In this document: positions 41,059-51,003 of the stretch, in pieces
Position numbering within the stretch: the first letter of the stretch is position 1
How the letters are laid out: the number at the start of each line of letters is the position of its first letter
NCBI RefSeq assembly: GCF_000350225.1
Contig: NW_005179067.1
Location: 121,135 to 185,134 of the forward strand
Length of the DNA stretch: 64,000 nt
Source of the DNA: Chondrus crispus
Lineage: Eukaryota; Rhodophyta; Florideophyceae; Gigartinales; Gigartinaceae
Reading direction: 5' to 3'
The notes under the pieces: model-generated
What the model was told of the DNA's origin: nothing
Seen by the model: only the letters and a program-made list of their open reading frames with translations
The model's database searches: none
Translations under genes and position numbers: made by a program

Positions 41059-42255
41059 TCATTTAACTCGGGAGAGGATGATGTCAACAGCCTTTTGGAA
41101 AGTGGCTGGGGCATTCTTTAAACCGAACGTCATCCGTACAAACCGGTATAGACCGCAGTGCGACGCAAACGTCGTCTTATCGCGGTCCTCCTCGGCGACT
41201 TCAACTTGCCAGTATCCACTATTGCAATCAAGCGTAGTGAATACTGTAGCGTCGCCGAGTGAGTCGATGCACTCATCCATTCGCGGTAGGGGATAGGAAT
41301 CCCGGATGGTACGTGCGTTTAGCTTGCGGTAGTCCACACAGAACCGCATGGTACCGTCCTTTTTGGGTACGGAGACCACAGGACTGCCCCATTCTGCCGT
41401 GGGCGGCTCGATGACGCCGGCCCGCAGCATGCGGTTCACCTCGGTTTTTTCCTTTTCCCGTGCGGTTGGACCAGCTCGATACGGAGCTTGGTAGATGGGA
41501 TTGGCCCCCGCCTTGAGGTCGATGCGGTGCTTGGTAGCACCAATCTTCCCGAGGCGGACATTCCACATCTTCTTGAATTCGGAGAGCATCGTGAATATTT
41601 TTTCACGAAGCTCTCCGTCCTCCTCGCCGATGTGGACATCCTCGGTCCACAACCACGGGGGGTCATCCGTACCGGTTTTGTCTTCACCCTCATCTTCCGT
41701 ATCGGATTGTTCTTGAACGTCCTCTACAGTGCCCAAGGGAGAAATATTTTTGTTTCCTCCCCCCTCCTTAGCTTCAGCCACTCCTGTGGCTGGCTGAAGG
41801 GTTAGGATCTGCGTAGGCGAGGGTAACGCAATTCCAGTAACGGTGTGCTTGGGCACATGAACCGAGTGATGACTGAAGTTGCTCATTATTACCGAAAACG
41901 GAATGTCTGGCTTCATATCCATGACTCCCTGCTCCATAATCGACAGGTTCTTCTCCGCCGTGTGGAAATGATTCTGTAGGAAGCAGAGCCCGGCGACAGG
42001 CGTCGCCACCCGTACAGTTGCTTGGGTCATGGGGGGACTTGTAATTCCCCGCACAATGCGCATTTTCCGAGACGGTGTGTTGCTCGGAAACGGCTTGGTT
42101 CTTGGCGACTTTTCCGTTTCCGTTCGGTGTTCCTTATGAGTAAATTTGGATGGCGTCGTGCTTGTAAGTGCCAATGAGGGGGCATGATGGAAGAAAACCC
42201 TCCGTCGCGGTGGTAGAATTGCCTTGATATGTTGGCCTATAGACCAACATATCAA
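41059..42255 (-). pseudogene. Ty3/gypsy reverse transcriptase, N-terminal two thirds
   Basis: The 398-aa frame begins in the sequence that should follow the protease (HIKAILPPRRR). It contains the RT fingers (HRIDLKAGANPIYQAPYR; VVSVPKKDGTMRFCVDYRKL) and palm start (FTTLDCNSGYWQVEVAEEDR). It ends at SRVK-stop, where a TGA replaces Trp of KWETALVYLDD. An acidic spacer with AKEGGGNKN is shared with the plus-strand copy. Confidence 0.85.
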
Positions 42256-42268
42256 GGCTATTCTACCA
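42211..42268. repeat. 25-bp inverted duplication inside pol
   Basis: The arms 42211-42235 and 42244-42268 pair with one mismatch around 8 bp. The first arm is pol coding DNA (QHIKAILP, matching RHVKAILP in the plus-strand copy). The second is an extra inverted copy that separates protease from RT. Confidence 0.85.
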
Positions 42269-42273
42269 CTATA

Positions 42274-42660
42274 TTAGGCACCACCTTTATATATAATGGT
42301 GGTCCCTAATAACCAATCCACATCCAAGCGGGTGACCACGAGAAACTTGACCCTGACTGTGAAATCTCCGATGCGGACGTACAGTGTAAGCTGTCCAAGG
42401 GCGCTCATTGAGCGATTGGAGCAGTCCACCATCGGCGCGCTCTTTACCGGACGGATGGCCGCGCGCCATGGCTCGGCCACACAGCGTATATGGATGAGGT
42501 TGGGCGCTGCCCCCGAGTCTAGGACTGGGGACAGTGCCCGCATATTCGCTTGTCGCAGCCCTACCGTGGCGGAAACCTTATAGTTCTGCCTCTTGAAGAA
42601 GCAGATAGGTTCCGCTGCGGTCCGCGCGTCTTCCGTTCGGTTCGGTTCTGCTGCCTGAGT
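42274..42660 (-). pseudogene. Ty3/gypsy aspartic protease
   Basis: The frame reads CFFKRQNYKVSATVG and then the active-site motif PVLDSGAAPNLIH (D-S-G). It continues to LDVDWLLGTT. The motif matches the plus-strand copy at 48035. Protease processes the Gag-Pol polyprotein. The frame runs into a stop at 42274 because of an inserted inverted duplication. Confidence 0.8.
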
Positions 42661-43187
42661 TGAGGGGGAAGGATCCTCCGGGGTGAGGCAGACAGGGAGT
42701 TTTGATGATGTCGCCTCTACGCGTCCTCCCTGTCTTCCCCCGTGAGTTGGAGATCCTCCTCCTCTTCAGAGACCAGCTTCTCCGCCCCGTCGACCCCCTC
42801 GTCCACCAGGTTGACCGGCGTGATTTGAGATGAGGAATTTCCTCGCCACACCGGTCCCTGTGGACGACTGAATGGAGAACCAGGGCGAAGCCCCTGTCGG
42901 ATGCGTAACTTTTGATAGTTCGCTGTCGTGCACTACAGCCACGTGTGGCGGCTGTAGGCAGAGCGACGCGCGTTCGTACGCGTAAGGGAATTCGGGAGAC
43001 CACCCGGTGGATGACCGGAACCAGGATCCGGGCGCGGCTTGCGCGGTAGAAAGGTAGAACTAGGGTCAGCAATGAAGAGGAAGAATTAAAGGAAAACAGA
43101 ACTAACAGAACGGGCAGCGCAGTAGTTAACGTAGCGCTCGTGCGGTTGGGTCGACGCGCGCAGGGAAGGCAGTTGGGATTCCAGGGG

Positions 43188-43568
43188 TGTAGATGGCTCA
43201 GTCAGTATGGGCAAGCCAGTACCGAATCGAGGCTACAACCTGGAATCCAGAAACCAAGGTAAAAGACCCGAGGCTTCGTGCCTCTTTACTTTGATTATCG
43301 GGTTGACTATATAGTCCCCGTCGCCGTCATGGCGAAGCTAAATTATACTGTAAATTAGAATAACTAGAATATAACGGGTGTAGCCCCGAGGGGACCAAGT
43401 AAAAGACCCCATGGGCCTGACAGGTGGCAGAGGGATCACACATGTCCACCGGTATGGTCCCGCCGAGAGACAGGGGGCCCCCGTGTACCCGTGGTACACG
43501 TGGTGGCGGAGAGCGCGATTATGGCGGGTTAGGGACAGCTGTCCCGCCATAGTGTACAATGCACTACA
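43188..43568 (-). repeat. LTR-like segment (TGTAG...CTACA), left end uncertain
   Basis: On the minus strand it begins TGTAGTGCATTGTACACTA, 2 bp after the polypurine tract at 43571-43581, and contains a CTATATAG promoter-like box near 43308. It could end at 43188 or at 43379; TGTAG occurs at both on the plus strand. A stem-loop with 16-17 bp arms (43176-43248) overlaps the left candidate. It does not look like the 33331-33932 LTR. Confidence 0.45.
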
Positions 43569-43570
43569 GA

Positions 43571-43581
43571 TCCCCCTTCTT
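43571..43581 (-). promoter_or_regulatory. Polypurine tract at third LTR junction
   Basis: The minus strand reads AAGAAGGGGGA two bases before TGTAGTGC. It differs by one base from the tracts at 33935 and 38459. It implies a minus-strand element lying to the right, consistent with the chromodomain at 46708-46908. Confidence 0.55.
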
Positions 43582-43924
43582 AGAGAGACACGCGTCCCCG
43601 GGTGTATGTAAGGAGACATTATCTCCAAAGAAGCCGGCGCCGCTGAGGGATAGCATAGAGAGGACAGAGGGAGTCACGTACGGATGCGGAGCAGCGAGCG
43701 ACATGAAGCCGTTCAGTTGCCCCGCTTTTGTCTGCTTTCCTCGGCGAGCTTGAAGTGCCAACCTGGTCCAGTTTGGGAGCACCCCCGAAATTCTTAACTT
43801 CCCCTCTCCTTATCCCTTCGTATTCCCTTTTAATTTCCATTTTAATTTCCCTCACTCTGCGTCGGTGGCGGGTGGAGAACGCCGTTCCAGGCGGAGATGC
43901 GCTCGGTAGACGGGACGACGAGGG

Positions 43925-44773
43925 ATGGAACGGTTCCACAACCCGTATGGGGAACCGGGGGAAACGGGCGCCGCGTGCATGAACGGGTGGCCAGCGCCTC
44001 AGGAATTGCGCGGCAAGAACATGGTCGACGACCCACTGGCGTTCGAGCGAGCCCCTTTTCTTACGGCCGCGGGCCTGCGTGACAGCCAACTAATTCGTTC
44101 ATACACGAACGTGACTGGGACGCTCCTCAGTGGTCTCAGCTTGAGGGCTGTGTGGTCTCGTGATTTTTCCTTCCGCCTCGCGGTGCAGGATGGGCACGTG
44201 TGGGCAAAGTATCGCCGCGAGGGGCGTGGACGTCGCCAAAAGTATATGGCGGCCTTGGTACGGCGGTTGGCTCGAACACCGTGTAACCGTGCGATCCCCT
44301 TCGAGTGGGACTTCGACACATGGGCATACCGCACCGAGGGGGACCGAGGATACGTCGCCAATTTAAGGCGTATATTAGACAACTTGCCGGACCGAGTTGA
44401 GGAGCCGGCTGTTAAATACCTAGCGTGGGACAAGCCCATTCTGGCTGCTCGTTTTGAGGAGTACGTGGAACGGGAAAGGAACCCGGGTTATTACGACAAG
44501 CTCAAGTTTGAGCGTCGGATGAGAAACGCACTTGGTATTTTTGCGGCGTATGAGTGGATCGAGGCGACAACTTTTGAACCTCGATCCCGATATGAACGGT
44601 ACCCGCAGATACCGCATTGGTTCTCGCAATACGAAGTCCCGGCTGACTTTCTTGCGGAGATTCCACCTTGTTTGGTGTATTTCGGCTTGAGTCTCAATGA
44701 CTCGCCGTGTTCGTCTCGCTGGATGATATTTCTGAGCGAGTGGATCGCTATTGTTGCGAAACGGTTCATATAG
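43925..44773 (+). CDS. Plus-strand ORF beside an LTR, unknown protein (unit B, first ORF)
   Basis: The 282-aa ORF starts at an ATG and has normal amino-acid composition (FLTAAGLRDSQLIRSYTNVT; YVANLRRILDNLPDRVEEP; LAAYEWIEAT-like helices). I recognise no domain. It is antisense to the element implied by the chromodomain at 46708 and the polypurine tract at 43571. Weak similarity to unit A (33.9-35.7 kb) supports coding. It may be an extra antisense ORF of the retroelement or a divergent Gag. Confidence 0.5.
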   Translation: MERFHNPYGEPGETGAACMNGWPAPQELRGKNMVDDPLAFERAPFLTAAGLRDSQLIRSYTNVTGTLLSGLSLRAVWSRDFSFRLAVQDGHVWAKYRREGRGRRQKYMAALVRRLARTPCNRAIPFEWDFDTWAYRTEGDRGYVANLRRILDNLPDRVEEPAVKYLAWDKPILAARFEEYVERERNPGYYDKLKFERRMRNALGIFAAYEWIEATTFEPRSRYERYPQIPHWFSQYEVPADFLAEIPPCLVYFGLSLNDSPCSSRWMIFLSEWIAIVAKRFI

Positions 44774-44797
44774 TCGTCCTTAGATGGGCGACTATAC

Positions 44798-45550
44798 GTG
44801 TTACCGACCATGATAATTGCCTGGCTGCACAAGTTAGACTTGGATGAGGTTTTACGCGGACCTTGGGTATCCGCTCAGCTGAGAAGGTTGCTGGAGGTCC
44901 ACGACAAGGTGGAATGGTCGCGAGTGCCGTACGGTCAAGGGCATCATTACGACCGTACGGATCGTGCGAACGCGTCGCCGGGAAGGCGTGAAGATGCGGG
45001 AGGACCGGGATCCGGAAATTGGATCCGTTTCGACCCGGTGACCTTTACCAGCCTGCAGCCCGAGCTGATGCAGGGAGGTACAGATCCTGTGACATCGACG
45101 GCCGATGAGCCCCACGCCCTCGAAGGCGGTCTGGGATCGGGAGGGAATCAGGTCGGGTCGGCACCGGCGGAAGTACCGGGCCGCAGGGGAGGTCCCGTGG
45201 AAGTCCCACGAGACAGGTCAACATCACCGGAGGCGGCGGTGACTACACGGCGTAGATTATTTGCCGAGCTGGGCGTCTCTGAAGACGAGTTAACAAAATT
45301 AGTACACAACGCCGAATTTGTGGCGGAGGTGAAACGCCTCAAGGCGGCGGCGAGCACGGAGTCGTCCGCACCTCAGACGGACAGCGGGGTGGCGATGGAG
45401 GTCGCCTTGGTAGTGGCGGGGATTACAGTAGCGGCGGAGGTCGAGGGAGCTACCCTCGACTCTGACGGAGGGTCGATTCCCTCGGATGCACCGGTTGTCC
45501 CGGTTGCGGGAGTAGAGGGCGACCTGGCCGACTATGGATTGTCGGAGTAA
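44798..45550 (+). CDS. Unit B second ORF, unknown
   Basis: This 250-aa ORF follows 24 bp after the first. Its N-terminal part is structured (WLHKLDLDEVLRGPWVSAQL). The rest is Gly/Pro/Glu-rich, with a short helical segment near VSEDELTKLVHNAEFVAEVK. Its order relative to the first ORF matches the broken unit A. No function is assigned. Confidence 0.45.
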   Translation: MLPTMIIAWLHKLDLDEVLRGPWVSAQLRRLLEVHDKVEWSRVPYGQGHHYDRTDRANASPGRREDAGGPGSGNWIRFDPVTFTSLQPELMQGGTDPVTSTADEPHALEGGLGSGGNQVGSAPAEVPGRRGGPVEVPRDRSTSPEAAVTTRRRLFAELGVSEDELTKLVHNAEFVAEVKRLKAAASTESSAPQTDSGVAMEVALVVAGITVAAEVEGATLDSDGGSIPSDAPVVPVAGVEGDLADYGLSE

Positions 45551-46707
45551 TGGCGGGCGGGCGTCCTCCAGACGAGGCACCCAGGGGTAGCGCGTAGCAC
45601 GCGAGTAGAGGAAGGGAAGAGGCGTTACGGTAGAAATTAAACGGGGCCTCTTCTCCTGTCCATCATCTTACGCGAGCACGTCGGGTCGAGCGGAGCGGCG
45701 AGTGAAGGTCGGCGGTTGAAAGGGGGGGGACAACGCGACGTGGCGCAATGAGTTGGTCGCCCCCACTGTGCATCGGACGTCTCTAGCTGCCGTTCCGTCG
45801 GGCCGTAGTCCAACGCGGTACAGCGCGCAACGTCGCGGAGTGAGTCGCGATCGGGAGCGGGGCAGAGCCACTCCGAGGTGGTTGTCGAGCTGGCGGTGGG
45901 CCATCCCTTGGGTTGGGGGGTCGTATCCGCGAGGGACACGTCCAGTGGCAGGGTTCCCTGAGGTGCGGGCTAACCGCGTAGGAGGCGAGGCGATGCTCGG
46001 GGAGTAACGAGGTAGTCGGCGGAAAGCGGGTAGACGACTTTCTGGTCGACGGTTGGTCGCGGAGAGGAGAGGGTCAGATAGATAATACCGTACGCGTGGT
46101 GAGGCAAGCGTGATCCATGACCAAAAAATTAGCCATGGTCAAGGAACGCGGCGTCACGGCGGGGAGCGAAACCCGTCGAGTTTATCGTTTCCTTTGAAGG
46201 GCGAAGGGTCATGACTCGGGGAGTGACGTGACGCGAAGGACAAACGCGAAGAGGTGCATCTGAGCGTGGCGAGCGGAGGGGCCTTGCCGGTCCACCACAT
46301 CGAACAGATCGGCCGGTCTCCTCTGTGAACTTGCGTAGGGGCCCACTTCCGCAGGGGGTCATCCGGCCATCCTGCGGATACCACCAAAAACGACGTGATG
46401 CGTCGCGGTCCAGAGTCCGCCTGTGTCCTCGAAGGCGAAGCTTGATAAGGCGACGGTTTAGCCGGTTTGTAGAGGGGTCGGCTACTCACCTTAGATAGGT
46501 GTATTTTCCCTCTGTGGGGAAGATTGCAGCTGGAAGCTGAGGAGGGTCGGCGAATGGGTGACCCGCGAGGGTAACCCCTTCCCGTGGCGGGGCGTGTAGG
46601 GGGTGTCCTCGGCGTCGAGGACGTCCACCGGTTTAGCGGACGATCCCTCGGGCCGTGGACGTAAGAGAGATACGAGACGCCGTATGTCGAGGGTCAGCGA
46701 GGGGGGG
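45551..46707. other. No gene seen between unit B and a chromodomain
   Basis: Only short overlapping frames without motifs. It should be internal DNA of the third, minus-strand element. Confidence 0.35.
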
Positions 46708-46908
46708 TTAGTTGTCGATCCCTACGCTACCCGGAGCAGACCATAACTTGGCGGGTGGTACCGGGAGGCTCCTGCGACGGCAGAATCGTACGACGGTGTT
46801 ATAATCTATGTGGTTCGCAGGTTCGCAGGTGTCATCATCGGCGGTATACCCGTACCACCGTACTCGGAAGAGCGGCCTTCCGTCCGTTCCCGGCGTGTAG
46901 CCGGTCAT
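46708..46908 (-). pseudogene. Chromodomain of a third Ty3/gypsy integrase
   Basis: The frame reads GRPLFRVRWYGYTADDDTCE, then PANHIDYNTVVRF and a stop. The RVRWYGY...DDDTxEPA pattern matches the chromodomains at 38.5 and 52.1 kb. Upstream sequence is lost at about 46.95 kb, where plus-strand gag begins. Confidence 0.7.
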
Positions 46909-46983
46909 CTATTGCGCACGTACGCGACTGACGAAGTTATTTCCGAAGCGGTCGGTGATGTCACCTCCTTCCGTCAGAGCTCT

Positions 46984-47457
46984 AATATGACGGAGGAGGT
47001 GTACAGTAACCAGTTGTGGGACAAGGCGTTGCGCTGCGGAACCGTATTATCGGACAGGCGCTTGAAGTCCCTTTTCGTTGAGGGACTTCTGCCAACGACG
47101 TGCGCGCAGGTGCGGAACTATCTCGCGACGCATCCGGGCGTGGACTACCAAGCGGTGGCACGCTACGCGCAAGCGATAGGCGAATCGCACCGCTCGGCTC
47201 GAAGACAGGCGACCTCGCTCGCATCGCCTCAAGCATCGCCCGATGCGGTGAGAAGGTTCAGGCGCAACGCCCGGACAAGGCCCGTGCTGTCGGTCGAGTC
47301 CCTGTCTGAACTCCCGACAGCGCGCGGAATCGAAACGGAGGAGATACTGGCGGTGACGGACCAGTTGGCGACGCCGAGCTCGCTTAGCTCGCCGCCGACT
47401 AGCTACCATCCGTCACCTGCCTCGTCCCCAGCGGGCGCACCGATGGCGCCCCCCTAA
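46984..47457 (+). pseudogene. Gag capsid-like region
   Basis: The frame has EEVYSNQLWDKALRCGTVLS and DRRLKSLFVEGLLPTTCAQV, matching the retrotransposon Gag pattern in which a VxEYxxxF segment precedes KxxxFxxGL. Ser/Pro-rich sequence follows. The upstream part of this frame (46810-46980) is antisense of a chromodomain and not Gag. Confidence 0.65.
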
Positions 47458-47591
47458 CAAGGTGACGCGCGCGCATATCCGTACGGAAGGCCAGTACAGA
47501 ACCAGCGGGTCCGGTTCTTCAATCAAGGATTATCTGGACCCCCGCGTGTCGGTTCTGTCTGGACCTGACCCACCGACAGGAGCAATGTCCT

Positions 47592-47863
47592 GTGGTGGCG
47601 GATAGCGCGCTGCGTTCGAAGCTTTTGCAGGCCCGCGAGGCCAATTATCAAAAGCTTCGGATCCGTCAAGGTCTCCGCCCGAGTTCGCCGTTCGAGCGCC
47701 AACCGCCGACCGCGTGGCAAAATTCGCGTGCGCAGGCTCCCACGGGCATCAACGTGGTCGAGCCGCGCGAGGCCGTCCAATCGGAAGAACCCGCGCTACC
47801 GCTGACGGACGAGGGGCCCGAGGACCTTGGGTTGACGGGGGAAGCCGGGGAGGACGCGTAGAG
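47592..47863 (+). pseudogene. Gag C-terminal segment overlapping pol
   Basis: The frame ends GEAGEDA-TAG, and the minus-strand element shows the same EDA-TAG at the same place. The protease frame lies at -1 relative to it and overlaps by about 150 bp. A -1 frameshift between Gag and Pol is thus possible, but no canonical slippery heptamer was found. Confidence 0.5.
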
Positions 47864-48382
47864 GCGTCGACGATCCTCCCCGTGCCAAGCCTCAATAAAC
47901 AAGGCACCCCGTCGACCGCTTCGGTACGCGCGCCATCGCAGAGCCGAACGGACGAAGCGGCAATTTGCTTCTTCAAGAAGCAAAATTATAAGGTCACCGC
48001 AACGGTCGGACAACGACGCGCGATGATGCGCGCCATCACGCCGGTTCTAGATTCGGGCGCCGGCCCGAATCTAATCCACCTACGCTGTGTGGCAGAACCG
48101 TGGCGCGCTGCCATCCAGTCCGCGCGGAGCCCGCCGCTCATCGACGCTCCGAACAGGTCGATGAAGGCCCTCGGCGAGCTCAAGCTGTACGTCCGGATTG
48201 GTGAGTTCGTCGCGCACGTACCGTTCTTGGTCGTCACCAACCTCGCGGTGGACTGTATCCTCGGAACCACGTTCCTGGATCGCCACGTGAAGGCGATCCT
48301 GCCACCGCAGAGGAAGGTGCTGTTCCATCATGCGCCGTCCGTAGCGCTGACGGGAGTCACACCCTCGAGGCACGACCGCTAG
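47714..48382 (+). pseudogene. Ty3/gypsy protease
   Basis: The frame includes CFFKKQNYKVTATVG and the active site PVLDSGAGPNLIH (D-S-G), then NLAVDCILGTTFLDRHVKAI. It runs in the same frame into RT, broken only by the TAG at 48380. Confidence 0.82.
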
Positions 48383-49981
48383 ATGGCCTCGAGGGGACCG
48401 TCGCAGCAGCTCCCGCAGGAGGAAAATTCGGCCGACCGGAAGCGCGCGCAGTTCCCGACGAACGTACCGTCACGAAAAATTCGCGTGGTCAAGGGGATCA
48501 CGATACCCCCGATGACCCAAGCGATGGTACGCGTCGCAACACCGGCTGGGGGGCTTTGCTTCCTGCGAAACCACCCCAAAACGGCGCATAAGAATTTATG
48601 CCTGATGGCCCAGGGGGTCATGGATTTCCTCCCGGGCGAGCCGTTTACGGTGCTCGTTAGCAACTTCGGAAGCCGCGCGGCCCACGTCCCCAAGCATACC
48701 GTTGTTGGTCTCGCGTTGCCTTCCCCCACACACATCCTGACACTTGGCGTGCCGGTCCCCGGAGAGGCCGACGCTAAGGAAGGGGGAGGGAACAAAAATA
48801 ATTCCTCGACCGCTACGGAGGAACAGGCGCGACGCGAACAACCAGTTACGGACGATGGCAGAAGAAAATCCTCCACCGCTACGGAAGAATACCCGCGTCG
48901 CAAAGAATCCGCTACGGACGAAGGCAGGATTAATTCCCCACCCGCGGGGGAATGTGAGCGACGAGAAGGACCCGTTACGGACGAAGGCAGAATTAAATCC
49001 ACCACCGCTACAGGAGGAGGCGCGCGACGCGAAGAACCGGAAACGGACGACGCCCACAGTGACAATTCCGCTAGCGCGGATGAGCAGACCGATACGGACG
49101 CGGAGAAGACCCGCTCGTGGGAAGAAGACGTCCATATTGGTGCAGAAGACAGTACCATCCGGTCGGAATTTTTGGACATGCTGTCCGAGTTCAAGGACAT
49201 GTGGTCCGGCCACTTGGGTAAGATCGATGCTACGAAGCATCGCATCGAGCTGAAGCCCGGTGCGAAGCCGATCTACCAAGCACCCTACCGAGCCAGACCC
49301 ATCGCGCGCGAGAAGGAGAAGAAGGAAATCGACCCCATGCTGCGCGCGGGAGTCATCGAACCGACATCGGCCGAGTGGGCGAGCCCCGTAGTCTTCGTCC
49401 CTAAAAAGGACAGGACCATGCGGTTCTGCGTGGACTATCGCAAGCTAAACGCCGTTACGGTTCGCGACTCCTACCCACTACCGCGCATGGACGAATGTAT
49501 CGACTCGCTCGGCGATGCCACTGTCTTTACCACGCTAGACTGTAATAGCGGGTATTGGCAGGTGGAGATCGCCGAGGAGGACCGCGATAAAACAACGTTC
49601 GCGTCGCATTCGGGCCTCTACCGCTTTCTACGCATGCCGCTCGGTCTCAAAAACGCGCCCGCGACATTTCAACGAGCGGTCGACATCATCCTGTCCCGCG
49701 TGAAATGGGAGACCGCGCTGGTCTACCTCGATGACGTCATCGTCTACTCGCGAACCGTTACGGAACATATGGCACACGTGCGGGAGGTACTACGGCTTCT
49801 ACATACCGCGGGCGTGTCGCTAAAATTGGCAAAGTGCGCGTTTTTCGACACCTCCGTAACCTATCTCGGGCACGTCATTCGTCCGGGACGGTTGGAGGTG
49901 GAGCGACGCAGCGTCATCGCGATCGAGCGCGCGCGCGCGCCTACGAACCAAACGGAACTGCGATCCTTTCTCGGGATGTGA
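48383..49981 (+). pseudogene. Ty3/gypsy reverse transcriptase
   Basis: The 532-aa frame has an acidic spacer with repeated RREEPVTDEGR-like units. RT motifs follow: HRIELKPGAKPIYQAPYRA, VVFVPKKDRTMRFCVDYRKL, FTTLDCNSGYWQVEIAEEDR, FQRAVDIILSRVKWETALVY and LDDVIVYSR with the catalytic DD. It stops at 49979, where a TGA replaces Cys of GMCxVYRR seen in the other copy. The spacer repeats are absent from the minus-strand copy. Confidence 0.87.
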
Positions 49982-49984
49982 AAC

Positions 49985-50959
49985 GTGTACCGACGGTTTG
50001 TGCAAGGATTCGCGAGGATCGCCGCGCCGCTGAACAAGAAGACCGGCAAGAATCAGCCCTACGAGTTCGAGATATTAACCGATACGGAATACGCGGCGTT
50101 TGAGGAATTGAAGCGGCGCCTCGTGGCGCCGCCAATCCTCGCGCTGCCCCGCTACGGACGGAAATATACGCTGGACACCGACGCGTGCGGACACCAAGTG
50201 GGTTGCGCTCTTCTACAGGAGCAACCCGATGGAGGTACCCGACCGATCGGATATTGGAGCCGCGCGTTGACCGATGCGGAGCGCAATTATACGACTACCG
50301 AAAAGGAATGCTTGGCCGTAGTGTGGAGCATCCTCACCCTACGGCCGTACCTATACGGAAGCGCGTTCAACCTCTGCACGGATCACGAGGCCCTACGCTA
50401 GGTCCTCAATTTAGCGGACACTTCCGGTCGGCTCGCTCGCTGGCGCCTGCGCTTGGCGGAGTACGACTACGTGGTACAGTACCGCCCAGGCGTCAAGCAC
50501 CAACTCGCGGACGGCGTATCGCGCTTACGTACCGATGGAGGAGACACCGAACCGGTCGATGATGAGGTCCCGTGCTTCGCCGTCCAGTACGATGAGGGCA
50601 GCAAGGCCCTCCTGGACAATGTGCACTGGGACCCGCCGCAAGACCGTCCGGACGGTTGTCACGCGCTCGCGATAACTCCCGAGGAACGCGACGCTGCGTC
50701 CATCTCGGTTGAGGAATTTCTACGCGAACAAGCTGAGGACGCCTTCTGTCGCTTCGCCACGGAAACCGTCGGGACGCCGAACTCGAAGTTCGACATCGAC
50801 CGTTACGGATTTCTCGTGAGGATGTCCCCGTTGGACGGAACCCTGCAGCGCGTGGTACCGACTCGGTTGCGCCCCCGCGTACTGTACCTGGCACACCATC
50901 CGAGGTTGGCAGGTCACCAGGGAGCGACGCGTATGTACTACACCCTTGGCAGGGAGTAA
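49985..50959 (+). pseudogene. RT connection, RNase H and integrase zinc finger start
   Basis: In the same frame as RT: VYRRFVQGFARIAAPL, LDTDACGHQVGCALLQEQ, YTTTEKECLAVVWSI and CTDHEALR. A TAG follows where the other copy has Trp. Then come VLNLADTSGRLARWRLRLAE and LYLAHHPRLAGHQGATRMYY. The stop at 50957 replaces Tyr of QYYWPHM. Confidence 0.83.
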
Positions 50960-51003
50960 TACTGGCCACACATGGCCAGCGACGCGTTTTCGACCGTACG
51001 GAA

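Larger units (their letters stand above)
38491..43072 (-). mobile_element. Ty3/gypsy chromovirus, minus strand, 5'-incomplete
   Basis: Protease, reverse transcriptase, RNase H, integrase and chromodomain follow each other on the minus strand. This Pro-RT-RH-INT order defines Ty3/gypsy. The gag region is missing or reduced to a short stretch ending EDA-stop at about 42715. Multiple stops and shifts, and a palindromic insertion at 42211-42268, make it inactive. It is clearly related to the plus-strand copy at 47-52 kb, with long shared blocks such as DNGPQF...AKFFDAVCALLG. Confidence 0.85.

Noticed and set aside
43176-43248. tRNA gene
   Set aside because: It lacks a cloverleaf with anticodon arm and a GTTCRANTC T-loop; no convincing tRNA was found anywhere in the window.
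46810-46983. N-terminal part of the Gag ORF
   Set aside because: It is the antisense of a chromodomain on the minus strand; Gag similarity starts only after it.
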